From an uncultured Lachnospiraceae bacterium (GTDB lineage Bacteria; Bacillota; Clostridia; Lachnospirales; Lachnospiraceae), in NCBI GenBank assembly GCA_910585995.1, contig CAJUGG010000064.1, positions 1-22,581 of the forward strand: 22,581 nt of DNA, given 5' to 3'. Within the stretch, counting starts at the first letter, position 1. Each line of letters begins with the position of its first letter. Shown piece after piece: positions 7,365 through 14,933 of the stretch. Below the pieces are notes generated by a model, which searched no databases, was not told where the DNA came from, and saw nothing but the letters and a program-made list of their open reading frames with translations. The translations under genes and the position numbers were made by a program.

Positions 7365-7955
7365 ATGAGCTGGAAAGGGGTGCTGGATATGGGATTGTGG
7401 CAGATGAGTTGGAGTGGAGGAGTCTTGATCTTGGTGGTGATGGGGATTCGGATGGTGGCGAGAGACTGGCTGCCTAAGAGGATGTTTTTGGTGTTGTGGT
7501 GGGTGGTGCTTTTGCGTTTGCTCTTGCCGTTTTCGATTCCTTCGGGGTGGAGTGTGTATACTTTTGTGGGGAATCATACGGCTATTGTGGATAGGGACGG
7601 AGAGGATTTGGCAGTAGAGAAGGGACTGGAACTGGGCGTGCAGGATGCGCAGGGTGGAGCGGCGAAGGCAGCAGCGGCAGAGGAGGAGAGGATGGATGTT
7701 CCCTGGGGAGTGGTATGGGCTTGTGGGGCTTTGGGGTCTTTGATATGGATGGTGTCTGCTTATGGGCGGTGTTATCGGGAATTTCGGATGTTGCTGCCGG
7801 TTGAGGATGAGTTTGTGCAAGAATGGGTGGGAGCGCGAAAGTTAAGGCGCAAGGTTCGGGTTCGGCAGTTGGATCGGATTGGGACACCTTTGACGTATGG
7901 GATATTTTGTCCGGTGATCTTACTTCTTACCATATTGTGGATAAAGAGACGCTGA
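7365..7955 (+). pseudogene. Truncated BlaR1/MecR1-family (M56) sensor, N-terminal part
   Basis: An AAGGTGG-type ribosome site precedes ATG 7365. Hydrophobic segments near residues 15-30 and 40-58, then residues RDWLPKRMFLVLWWVVLLRL and PFSIPSG, match the start of M56 BlaR1-like membrane sensors. After a cytoplasmic linker comes VRQLDRIGTPLTYGIFCPVI, the conserved block just before the zinc-peptidase HExxH motif. The frame then ends within ten residues (LTILWIKRR-stop), so the metallopeptidase site and the penicillin-binding-like sensor domain are gone. The usual blaI partner is also absent. The coding strand is very G-rich compared with its neighbours. It probably represents a locus truncated by deletion; the operators and promoter remain. 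Confidence 0.75.
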
Positions 7956-8185
7956 GCGTGGAAGAGCGGGATCTGTACGTCAGTGGGATGATAAAAGCCG
8001 TACATCAGTTCTGGGAGGAGACGGATCTGGAGGTGTGTTTGCAGATGACAAAGCAGGATATGGTGAAGAAGCTGCAGGAGATTGCAGAAACGTGCAGCAA
8101 TGAGAAGATCACGGTTACAGTGTCAGAGGACGATGTGGGATATGAGTATATGGACGAGCGGAGATTCGATAAGGAAAAACTTTAA
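7919..8185 (+). pseudogene. Orphan 3' coding tail fused behind the blaR1 fragment
   Basis: Immediately after the BlaR1 similarity ends, the +1 frame reads SYHIVDKETLSVEERDLYVS and continues to KEKL-TAA at 8183-8185. The composition is that of a real acidic soluble protein, for example EIAETCSNEKITVTVSEDD. An ATG at 7988 could start a 65-residue protein but has only a weak ribosome site. I do not recognise the sequence. The likely reading is the 3' end of another gene joined to blaR1 by a deletion near 7915-7925; a genuine small gene from 7988 is the alternative. Confidence 0.4.
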
Positions 8186-8282
8186 AAAATTAGAAAAAAT
8201 ATCCCGCATAATTTTTCGTTAGATTCAGGATACTATCCTTGTAAAACCTATTGTCATGAATAAGAAAAGGAGGTCAAAAACG

Positions 8283-8603
8283 ATGACAAGTTTAGATTGT
8301 TCAGTAATAAACTGTATGTACAATAAGGACAACTCCTGCTGCAAGGATAATATCCATGTGGGTGGACACAACGCTAAGGTGACAGATCAGACTTGCTGTG
8401 ACAGTTTCCGGGAGCGCAGATATGACGGCATGAGAAATGCAGATGACATCCCCAGCAAACCTACGGAAGTGTCCTGTGATGCCACTACTTGTACGTATAA
8501 TCATTCCTGTAAATGTCATGCAGACCAGATCCAGGTGTGCGGCTCAGACGCCTGTCAGTGCCAGGATACGGAGTGCGGAACTTTTACATGTGAGTGTAAA
8601 TAG
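8283..8603 (+). CDS. DUF1540 protein with two cysteine-rich repeats, 106 aa
   Basis: A small cysteine-rich protein of unknown function, probably metal-binding. Two tandem DUF1540 units are visible. The first (residues about 4-41) has C-x4-C, a CC pair and a second CC pair, and ends CCDSF. The second (about 63-101) has C-x4-C, several paired Cys and ends CGTF. The start at 8283 is set by AGGAGG (8268-8273) 9 nt upstream; the longer in-frame start at 8256 has no ribosome site. The gene converges with the VWA operon and shares a hairpin with it downstream. Proteins of this kind are common in spore-forming Clostridia, but the role is not established. Confidence 0.9.
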   Translation: MTSLDCSVINCMYNKDNSCCKDNIHVGGHNAKVTDQTCCDSFRERRYDGMRNADDIPSKPTEVSCDATTCTYNHSCKCHADQIQVCGSDACQCQDTECGTFTCECK

Positions 8604-8613
8604 ATAAGGAAAG

Positions 8614-8650
8614 GTCAAGGGGCTGTCTCATAATGGGACGGCCTCTTGAC
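8614..8650. terminator. Hairpin between convergent genes
   Basis: GTCAAGGGGCTGTC (8614-8627) pairs with GGACGGCCTCTTGAC-type sequence ending at 8650, with two G-T or mismatch positions and a short loop. It lies between the DUF1540 stop (8603) and the stop of the minus-strand VWA gene (8658). No strong T-run follows on either strand, so it may terminate both weakly. Confidence 0.65.
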
Positions 8651-8657
8651 ATATGTT

Positions 8658-10487
8658 TTAGATAAAGTAAAACACTTCCTTCTCCCGAAATGGCAGCGTA
8701 CATCCTTGAGGCAGGAGATAGGCATGGGGGCGGCCAATATGCAGGTTGGGTTCGATCAGGCCGTCGGTAATCAAAAGGATGGGTCCGTCTTTGGGAAAAT
8801 CGGATGCATGTGTTAATAGATCCACAGCAGGCTGTAAGCGGGTGCCACCGCGGCCTTTGACGAGGACACGACCGGCGATGTCTTCGGGTGTGAGATATCC
8901 GGCATCGTAAGGAGCAGCATCACAGAAGATCACACGGGCACAGAGGACTTCACGGGCAGCAGCATAGCTTGCGATGCTGCCCAGAGCTTTTCCGATCTCT
9001 TTGGCAGACATAGAGCCGGAGGTGTCGATGATGACGCCAAAGGTCCGGCTGTCATCTCTCATATTCTGACGGATATAGCGGGGCCTTGGGATATCTGGTG
9101 TGGAGCCTTGGCGGCGGCTTGGTCTTGCATAGGTTCTTTCTTTTTCCAGTGGCGGAAAATAGGTGTCAAACCAGCGGGCCAGCCTGACATCCCAGGGGAT
9201 GGGCGGCATGGACAGGGCGCGGATCTCTTCGATCAGACCGGCAGGAATTAGTCCCCGACCGGACTGTCTGGTAAATTCTAACCCCTGAATCAGTGCATTT
9301 TTGCAAAATTCATCCAATGTAACCCCTTCTTTTTGGATAGCTTTTCTGGGGCGGTTTAAAAATTCTCCTTTTCCATACCCTCTTAGATTCTGCAGACGGC
9401 TGTATTTTTTCAGATCTGTTATCAAGAGATCATAGATGGTCTCCGCGGACAGGTCTTTTAATGATTCGTCGTAGAGCAGATCCTGCTGTGGCATGCGGCC
9501 GATCTGCATCTGTATGAGCCAGGCGTTGATGACATAATCGCAGGCAATATTCCACAGATAGGGATCTCTGCCCTGGCAGCGGTTTTGATGCTGCAGGCCC
9601 GCGTGCAAGTATTCATGGGCCAGTACAAAATGCCGCTCGTCAGTAGAGAGGAGGACAGAAGGATTGATATAGATTTCTCCCAGTTCCATATCGATGGCTG
9701 CGATCTGTATATCTTGTTTCCGACAGAGTTCAGCATCTTCTATAATGGTGAAAGCAGCCGCGAGGGCACCCAGAAGAGGATAATGACTGATAAACCATTC
9801 GGCGGCCAGAGCACTTTTGCTCTTTGGGTGTTCTTCTATAAGAGAAGCTCCTCCTGTCTGTCTGACCGTGTGGGTGACACTGCGGGAAAGGGCATAGGCA
9901 AACTGTCTGACATGGGGATTGCCTCGCCCTTTGGGATAGACGAGCGGTCTTGAGAGGCCTTCCATATCCATAGAACCCGGCGAAGCGGTTCCGCAAAAGG
10001 GAACTTCTTGTTCTGTGTCCAGATGTTCCAAGTATTGATAAATACTCTGCTCCGAGGAGAGATTTGCAGGGAAAAGACAGGCAGACTGTTTCCACAGAGG
10101 GGTGCCGAATTTAATGTCTGTTAAAAATTTGGCAATGTACAGGTCGCAGGCGGTGTTCCAGAGGGCTTTTTGGAAGACGGGCTTCCATGTACCTTTGGCA
10201 TCCCGAAAACCAGGCATGGATTGTGCGTCAAAATGTCCGAAGGCATGATGGAGCTGGCAGTGGGCGATGGCATATGCCCACTGGGAAGGAGATAATAACA
10301 GTTGTTTATTGAGATAGATCCGATGGCAGGAATCTACACGGGCAGCTCCTTCCTTTCCTAAGATTTCCCGACTGACGCATTGATAGTTTAAGGGAAGCAG
10401 GCCAAAGAGGGGATGATCTTTAATGATCTTTATCCCCGCCATAAGCTGCTGCATGGCGGGGGAGAGTTGTGTCTTTTTGGATGGCAT
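8658..10487 (-). CDS. VWA-like protein with metallopeptidase-like domain (DUF2201 type), 609 aa
   Basis: Last gene of the minus-strand operon. The C-terminal VWA-like domain carries a full MIDAS: DTSGS (488-492), GGT near 548, and TDG near 574. Upstream is a metallopeptidase-like helix with HEYLH (291-295), then WNIACDYVINAWL. A second, earlier segment repeats this pattern as HCQLH (76-80) and WNTACDLYIAKFL, with the catalytic Glu replaced by Cys; this looks like an internal duplication with a dead first copy. The start at 10487 is set by AAGGAGG (10497-10503); an upstream ATG at 10544 overlaps the ATPase gene. MoxR ATPases usually act with VWA proteins in metal insertion or complex remodelling, which fits the adjacent gene. 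The target is unknown. Confidence 0.88.
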   Translation of the reverse strand: MPSKKTQLSPAMQQLMAGIKIIKDHPLFGLLPLNYQCVSREILGKEGAARVDSCHRIYLNKQLLLSPSQWAYAIAHCQLHHAFGHFDAQSMPGFRDAKGTWKPVFQKALWNTACDLYIAKFLTDIKFGTPLWKQSACLFPANLSSEQSIYQYLEHLDTEQEVPFCGTASPGSMDMEGLSRPLVYPKGRGNPHVRQFAYALSRSVTHTVRQTGGASLIEEHPKSKSALAAEWFISHYPLLGALAAAFTIIEDAELCRKQDIQIAAIDMELGEIYINPSVLLSTDERHFVLAHEYLHAGLQHQNRCQGRDPYLWNIACDYVINAWLIQMQIGRMPQQDLLYDESLKDLSAETIYDLLITDLKKYSRLQNLRGYGKGEFLNRPRKAIQKEGVTLDEFCKNALIQGLEFTRQSGRGLIPAGLIEEIRALSMPPIPWDVRLARWFDTYFPPLEKERTYARPSRRQGSTPDIPRPRYIRQNMRDDSRTFGVIIDTSGSMSAKEIGKALGSIASYAAAREVLCARVIFCDAAPYDAGYLTPEDIAGRVLVKGRGGTRLQPAVDLLTHASDFPKDGPILLITDGLIEPNLHIGRPHAYLLPQGCTLPFREKEVFYFI

Positions 10488-10512
10488 AGCGTATTCCTCC
10501 TTGTTAGCGTGT

Positions 10513-11559
10513 CTAGGAGACCAAGCGTGGAAGGTCCCGGACAATCTCCACTAAAAACCAGTCTGGAAGCGTCTGGTCTTCTTCTGCTGAGACTACCATC
10601 TGAGCAATCTCCTGATTGATACGGGACAGTTCCTTAATCAAAGCTTTAGCCCGATGAGCCAAAAATTGTGTCTCTTTGTTCAGCTTTTGCTTATGACGGG
10701 GAAGGTCATGCAGAAGCTGTGCGCGGAAAGACTGTGCCAGAAAATAGAGGACATCCCGCTCCTCTGCTTTGGAGGGCCAGTGGGCGTTTCCTTTGATAAT
10801 ATCTGACAAAAGATGGCGGTTGCTTAGTTGCTTGGTATAGGCAAGGAACATACCAGCATGCTGACTGGAGAGCATGCCATAGGCCAATACCCGTAACGTA
10901 TGTTCATCCAGAACATCACCATATTCTTTGAGTGCATCGCTTAACATATGCCAGGAGCGCGGGGTGGAATACGGTTCCTCTGTCTTAGGCGGCGCCGCAA
11001 AGAGGTGGTCAGGACGCTGACAGATATAGTCTGTCACATAAGGGTGCAGCTCCTGCTCGTATGCCCAGGCCAGCCATTGCCTGGCATTGGCTTTTAACTC
11101 TACATGAAACATCCGGTTGATCAAAGCAGAAGACATCGTCTTTACGATTGCAGAATCCTGCGCGCGGTTCCCTGCGCCGATGACGATGCTGCCATCTGGG
11201 AGGTGGTATTCCCCGATGCGATGCTCATGAATCAGCGAATAAAAAGCTTTCTGCACCTCCTGGGAGCAGGCATTGAGTTCGTCAAGAAACAGACAATAAG
11301 GTTCCTTTTTCGCGATTATCTTGGGCGGCAAAAAGGTACTGACATCTTCCTGGATCTGAGGGATGCCGATAATATCCTCCGGGGCGAGCTGACTGCCTAG
11401 GAGGGAGACGCAGGGGAGTCCTACAGACTCCGCAAAAGTCTCCACCAGAGATGATTTGCCAATACCAGGTGCTCCCCAGATAAATACCGGACGGATGGGT
11501 GCCACATGGAGGAGCAGTTCCAGTAATTCTTCCTGATTGACACTGATGCCAAGGTTCAT
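10513..11559 (-). CDS. MoxR-type AAA+ ATPase, 348 aa
   Basis: Single AAA_5/MoxR-like ATPase module. Walker A GAPGIGKS is at 29-36, Walker B CLFLDEL at 89-95, and sensor-1 GAGNRAQD has N131; INRMFHVEL is the usual arginine-containing segment. It probably works as a ring-forming remodelling chaperone with the VWA protein encoded next. Its ATG overlaps the stop of the upstream small gene (ATGA at 11556-11559), implying translational coupling. The VWA gene starts 25 bp after its stop. Confidence 0.93.
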   Translation of the reverse strand: MNLGISVNQEELLELLLHVAPIRPVFIWGAPGIGKSSLVETFAESVGLPCVSLLGSQLAPEDIIGIPQIQEDVSTFLPPKIIAKKEPYCLFLDELNACSQEVQKAFYSLIHEHRIGEYHLPDGSIVIGAGNRAQDSAIVKTMSSALINRMFHVELKANARQWLAWAYEQELHPYVTDYICQRPDHLFAAPPKTEEPYSTPRSWHMLSDALKEYGDVLDEHTLRVLAYGMLSSQHAGMFLAYTKQLSNRHLLSDIIKGNAHWPSKAEERDVLYFLAQSFRAQLLHDLPRHKQKLNKETQFLAHRAKALIKELSRINQEIAQMVVSAEEDQTLPDWFLVEIVRDLPRLVS

Positions 11560-11738
11560 AGGATGCGCCCCCTTTCTCTCTGATTGTAGAGTTTTTTCTT
11601 ATTGATATGGCGCACCTTGGCGCGGGGCTGATATTTGGCGCAGTGCTGACAGTAGGTGCGGTGGCAGGCGTCTCGGCCTTTTGTGCACTGTCCGAGAGCC
11701 AGATAATATTTACAGGGGGTCTCTCTATATTTTGCCAT
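11556..11738 (-). CDS. Small Cys/His-rich basic protein, 60 aa
   Basis: Reads MAKYRETPCKYYLALGQCTK and contains C9, C18, C25, C30 and C33 plus H26 and H32, so a zinc-binding knuckle is likely. The CKYY-x5-C pattern recalls the first half of CCCH RNA-binding fingers. The tail is strongly basic (KKKLYNQRERGR). It sits 12 bp after the RtcB stop, with a GAAAGGA ribosome site, and overlaps the ATPase start. The conserved-looking spacing and coupling argue that it is real. A role as RNA-binding adaptor for the ligase is inference only. Confidence 0.8.
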   Translation of the reverse strand: MAKYRETPCKYYLALGQCTKGRDACHRTYCQHCAKYQPRAKVRHINKKKLYNQRERGRIL

Positions 11739-11750
11739 ATGGATTCCTTT

Positions 11751-12866
11751 CTAGTGGCTTCCTGCCTTATAGTTATAAACAGGAGTTAATATTTTTAAAA
11801 TTTCAGCCGTATCACCGATCTGCGGAGCAATCGTCTCCAGATCCCGATAGGCAAAAGGCGCTTCATCCAGCGTCTCTTTGCCGATACAGGCACAGTGGAT
11901 GCCCTTCATCTCGGCTTTAAACTGGGAGAGTGTGTAGTGCTTAGCCACAGCATCCCGCTTGAGGATTCTCCCGGAGCCATGAGGCGCGGAGCAATTCCAT
12001 TCCTTGTTCCCTTTCCCTTTGGCCAATAAGACACCATCTCTCATATTGACAGGGATCAGGATCTGTTCCCCTTCGCGGGCAGATACGGCTCCTTTTCTAA
12101 GCAGATACGCCTCTCCCTGCCGGGTGACAAAGTTGTGAGGGCAGGAGAAGACCTCAAGAGGCTTCCACTTCATATATTTACCTAAGACCTCTAAGATAGC
12201 CAGCCGGTTTTGCAGCGCAAAATCCTGTAGGATGGCAACATCATGCAGGTAATCTGCAAGCAATGTGCCCTCTAGCCAGATCAGCGGCCAGGGCGCAGCG
12301 ATTCCCTGAGATTTTAGTTCTTTTTTACCTAGCTGTAAGTAGTATTCCGTGAGTTCATTACCCAGCCTGCGGCAGCCGGTATGGATAATCAGATAGCGTG
12401 TGCCTTCTGGATCTGTATCGATTTCAATAAAATGGTTGCCTCCTCCCAAGGTGCCCATACTGCACATGGCTTTTTCAAGATGGATATGTTCTGCGCAGCG
12501 CAGTTGTTCATAGGGAAAATCCACTCCCCGCGCAAGAGGCGTGCGTCGGATCGTCATACCTGCGGGGATCTGGTCCCGGATAACGGTATCTAATTTTTGG
12601 TATTCAATCTTGGATTTATTTAAGATGGCGCAAGTCATGCCGCAGCCGATATCGATTCCCAGAAGAGCTGGAAGCATCCGCTTTTGAAACGTCATAGTAA
12701 GTCCAATAGGACCTACTTTTCCAGGATGCACATCCGGCATCACGCGGATCAGGCTGTCTTTGGCACAGAGATGGTCACAGATTAACTGCACCTGCGCGAG
12801 AGCATACGAATCTATCTGATCTGTGAAGATCTTCGCAGACGTATAAGTACCGTTGATTTCTTTCAT
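11751..12866 (-). CDS. RtcB-family RNA ligase, short form, 371 aa
   Basis: RtcB enzymes join RNA 2',3'-cyclic phosphate or 3'-phosphate ends to 5'-OH ends using GTP and Mn2+. The metal and catalytic residues seen in E. coli RtcB have counterparts here: D72 and C75 (GIDIGCGM), H145 (GGGNHF), H162 (HTGCRRLG), H244 (CPHNF), and the guanylylated histidine H296 (HGSGR). PDVHPGK (44-50) is also present. At 371 residues it is shorter than E. coli RtcB (about 408) and belongs to the compact group often annotated only as RtcB-family. It is first of four genes. Its start is preceded by AAAGGA. The residues suggest an active enzyme; its substrate is not deducible. Confidence 0.92.
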   Translation of the reverse strand: MKEINGTYTSAKIFTDQIDSYALAQVQLICDHLCAKDSLIRVMPDVHPGKVGPIGLTMTFQKRMLPALLGIDIGCGMTCAILNKSKIEYQKLDTVIRDQIPAGMTIRRTPLARGVDFPYEQLRCAEHIHLEKAMCSMGTLGGGNHFIEIDTDPEGTRYLIIHTGCRRLGNELTEYYLQLGKKELKSQGIAAPWPLIWLEGTLLADYLHDVAILQDFALQNRLAILEVLGKYMKWKPLEVFSCPHNFVTRQGEAYLLRKGAVSAREGEQILIPVNMRDGVLLAKGKGNKEWNCSAPHGSGRILKRDAVAKHYTLSQFKAEMKGIHCACIGKETLDEAPFAYRDLETIAPQIGDTAEILKILTPVYNYKAGSH

Positions 12867-12879
12867 AAAAGTCCTTTCT

Positions 12880-12990
12880 TATATAGATGAGAAAGGGGTA
12901 AAACAGGCCCATTTTGGGCACAAAAATACCCCTGCCAAGGCGCAGAGGCACACAAAAAAGAAACGGTCTTTTCTTTTGCGATTGTCAGAA
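12880..12990 (-). promoter_or_regulatory. Structured leader of the rtcB operon, possible attenuator
   Basis: Reading the minus strand after the small ORF, AAAGAAA-AGACCG-TTTCTTTTTT (near 12953-12975) is a low-GC hairpin followed by Ts. A second hairpin then pairs GGGGTA with TACCCC and GCCC with GGGC around AAAA (near 12895-12930). Together with the GATTGTC/GACAATC stem at the end of the leader ORF, these could form alternative structures. I match it to no known riboswitch class. Confidence 0.4.
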
Positions 12991-12993
12991 CAA

Positions 12994-13074
12994 TTAGATG
13001 ATTGGACGGACAATCAGACCTCTGCATGGAATATCATATGCGGTTACATGAAAAAATTGGTTCGAGTAAATCAT
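12994..13074 (-). CDS. Possible leader peptide of the rtcB operon, 26 aa
   Basis: On the minus strand AAGGAGG (13081-13087) lies 6 nt before ATG 13074. The ORF reads MIYSNQFFHVTAYDIPCRGL and ends IVRPII-TAA. It begins about 40 nt after the expected transcription start. Its 3' end overlaps a GATTGTC/GACAATC stem, and an AT-rich hairpin with a T-run follows. The strong ribosome site is the main evidence. No amino-acid bias hints at a regulator. It may be a leader peptide, a small protein, or chance. Confidence 0.4.
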   Translation of the reverse strand: MIYSNQFFHVTAYDIPCRGLIVRPII

Positions 13075-13119
13075 AATTGTCCTCCTTTCTTATGATGAGT
13101 TGTTAATTTCTACTAGTAC

Positions 13120-13149
13120 AGTATAGAACAGATACCCAGGAGAAGTCAA
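13120..13149 (-). promoter_or_regulatory. Promoter of the rtcB operon (minus strand)
   Basis: On the minus strand TTGACT (13149-13144), an 18-nt spacer and TATACT (13125-13120). It gives a leader of about 245 nt before the RtcB ATG. It is divergent from the ilvN promoter at 13254. Confidence 0.7.
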
Positions 13150-13168
13150 GCAAAAATTTGAATAGAGC

Positions 13169-13222
13169 GACGCCCGGCAGAGTCTGGTGATGTTCCTTCC
13201 AGACCCCTCCCGTCCTGGCGTC
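13169..13222. repeat. Imperfect inverted repeat between divergent promoters
   Basis: GACGCC (13169-13174) pairs with GGCGTC (13217-13222), and inside it GTCTGG pairs with CCAGAC around a loop of about 11 nt. It lies between the rtcB (minus) and ilvN (plus) promoters, upstream of both, so it is probably a DNA site or an old terminator. I see no known operator in it. Confidence 0.45.
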
Positions 13223-13253
13223 ATCTGTTATAAAATTATCCATCTTTCCCCCA

Positions 13254-13282
13254 TTGACAAAGGGGCGGTTCGTTGATACAAT
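13254..13282 (+). promoter_or_regulatory. Promoter of ilvN-ilvC
   Basis: TTGACA (13254-13259), a 17-nt spacer and TACAAT (13277-13282), followed by a leader of about 50 nt. No T-box motif or attenuator hairpin is visible between this promoter and ilvN, unlike leuA downstream. Confidence 0.82.
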
Positions 13283-13339
13283 ATTTTGGTATATATCATA
13301 CGCACTTTATTAGAGTGATTAGAGAAAGCAGGGTGACAG

Positions 13340-13894
13340 ATGGACAAGGTGGTATTTTCGATTCTTGTGGAAAATTCGTCTGGTGTGTTAAGTCGTGTGG
13401 CGGGACTTTTTACGAGACGTGGTTATAATATTGACAGTATTGCTGCAGGCGTGACAGCAGATCCTAAATTTACACGGATCACGGTTGTGGCGCGGGGAGA
13501 CGAGACGATCCTTGAGCAGATTGAGAAGCAGTTAAATAAGTTGGAAGATGTGGTGGACATCAAGAAATTGATGCCGGACAGTTCAGTATGCCGGGAGCTG
13601 GTACTTCTGAAAGTGTTCTGTAATGAGAAGAATCGTCAAAATATTATATCCATCGCAGATATTTTCAGGGCAAAAATCGTAGATGTTTCCATAGAGTCTT
13701 TGGTGATTGAACTGGTAGGCAGCCAGACGAAGATTGATGCATTTTTGAGGATGTTGAAGGATGTGGAGATCTTGGAGATGGCACGTACCGGTCTAACCGG
13801 TCTGTCCAGAGGTACATTTGATGTGAAGATGCACGATGGAGATGGCAGACTTGTGGACTATGATTTTTATAAAAATAAGCATTTCTTAGGATGA
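13340..13894 (+). CDS. ilvN: Acetolactate synthase small (regulatory) subunit, 184 aa
   Basis: Regulatory subunit of acetohydroxyacid synthase, the first common step of valine, leucine and isoleucine synthesis. An N-terminal ACT domain begins VFSILVENSSGVLSRVAGLF (residues 4-23), with RRGYNIDSI and FTRITVV, as is typical of IlvN/IlvH valine sensors. The C-terminal half (about 80-170) is the second ferredoxin-like domain. The length is slightly above the usual 160-175. The ribosome site is weak (AGGGTG). The catalytic subunit gene ilvB is not next to it and must be elsewhere. The stop overlaps an ATG at 13891, and ilvC follows 14 bp later, so the two are co-transcribed. Confidence 0.95.
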   Translation: MDKVVFSILVENSSGVLSRVAGLFTRRGYNIDSIAAGVTADPKFTRITVVARGDETILEQIEKQLNKLEDVVDIKKLMPDSSVCRELVLLKVFCNEKNRQNIISIADIFRAKIVDVSIESLVIELVGSQTKIDAFLRMLKDVEILEMARTGLTGLSRGTFDVKMHDGDGRLVDYDFYKNKHFLG

Positions 13895-13908
13895 TGGAGG
13901 AGAGAAAA

Positions 13909-14925
13909 ATGGCAAAAATTTATTACCAGGAAGACTGTAATCTTTCCATGCTGGAGGGAAAGACCATTGCAGTGATCGGCTATGGAAGCCAGGGACATGC
14001 ACATGCCCTGAATGCAAAGGAATCCGGGTGTCATGTGATCATCGGACTTTATGAGGGAAGCAGATCCTGGAAGCGTGCTGAAGAGCAGGGCTTTGAGGTG
14101 TATACGGCTGCAGAGGCTGCAAAAAAAGCAGATATTATTATGATCCTGATCAATGACGAGCTGCAGGCTGCTATGTATAAAAAGGATATTGAGCCGAATC
14201 TGGAAGAGGGCAATATGCTGATGTTCGCCCATGGCTTTAATATTCATTTTAACCAGATCGTGCCGCCGAAGAATGTAGATGTGACGATGATCGCACCAAA
14301 GGGACCAGGCCATACGGTAAGGAGCGAGTATCAGGCAGGCAAGGGTGTACCATGTCTGGTGGCTGTATATCAGGATGCGTCCGGACAGGCTTTGGAGAAG
14401 GCTTTGGCGTATGCTCTGGCGATTGGCGGAGCGAGAGCAGGTGTTCTGGAGACGACGTTCAGGACAGAGACGGAGACCGATTTGTTTGGGGAGCAGGCAG
14501 TGCTGTGCGGCGGTGTGTGCGCATTGATGCAGGCAGGATATGAGGTGCTGACAGAGGCTGGCTATGATCCGAGAAATGCTTATTTTGAGTGTATTCATGA
14601 GATGAAGCTGATTGTAGACCTGATCTACCAGTCTGGTTTTGAGGGAATGAGATATTCGATCTCGAATACGGCGGAGTATGGGGATTATATCACCGGGCCG
14701 AAGTTGATCACAGAGGAGACAAAGAACTCTATGAGAAAGATTCTGAAGGATATCCAGGATGGATCTTTTGCGAAGGAGTTCTTGCTGGATATGTCTGCGG
14801 CGGGCGGACAGGCGCACTTTAAGGCAATGAGAAAGATCGCGCAGGAGCATCCGTCGGAGAAGGTTGGAAAAGAGATCCGGAAGTTGTATAGCTGGAATGG
14901 AGAGGATAAGCTGCTGGATAATTAA
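13909..14925 (+). CDS. ilvC: Ketol-acid reductoisomerase, class I, 338 aa
   Basis: Converts acetolactate (or acetohydroxybutyrate) to the dihydroxy acid by alkyl migration and NAD(P)H reduction, with Mg2+. The Rossmann fingerprint GYGSQGHAHALN is at 24-35, PKGPGH follows, and the Mg-site helices ETDLFGEQAVLCGG and ECIHEMKLIVDLIY are present. The length is standard for class I. The start at 13909 is chosen over ATG 13891 because GGAGGAGAG precedes it and MAKIYYQEDCNL is the usual beginning. The loop after strand beta-2 reads IIGLYEGSRSW with E49, an acidic residue that bears on cofactor choice (see findings). An H2 hairpin begins about 10 bp after the stop; no conventional terminator is visible. 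Confidence 0.97.
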   Translation: MAKIYYQEDCNLSMLEGKTIAVIGYGSQGHAHALNAKESGCHVIIGLYEGSRSWKRAEEQGFEVYTAAEAAKKADIIMILINDELQAAMYKKDIEPNLEEGNMLMFAHGFNIHFNQIVPPKNVDVTMIAPKGPGHTVRSEYQAGKGVPCLVAVYQDASGQALEKALAYALAIGGARAGVLETTFRTETETDLFGEQAVLCGGVCALMQAGYEVLTEAGYDPRNAYFECIHEMKLIVDLIYQSGFEGMRYSISNTAEYGDYITGPKLITEETKNSMRKILKDIQDGSFAKEFLLDMSAAGGQAHFKAMRKIAQEHPSEKVGKEIRKLYSWNGEDKLLDN

Positions 14926-14933
14926 TGGGATGA

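Noticed and set aside
8187..8282. Promoter for the DUF1540 gene
   Set aside because: The region is AT-rich but no -35/-10 pair with acceptable spacing could be chosen with confidence.
10513..10544. Longer start of the VWA gene at 10544
   Set aside because: It overlaps the ATPase gene; the start at 10487 has an ideal AAGGAGG site.
13160..13340. T-box or attenuator before ilvN
   Set aside because: There is no T-box sequence and the inverted repeat at 13169-13222 lies upstream of the promoter, so it would not be in the ilvN transcript.
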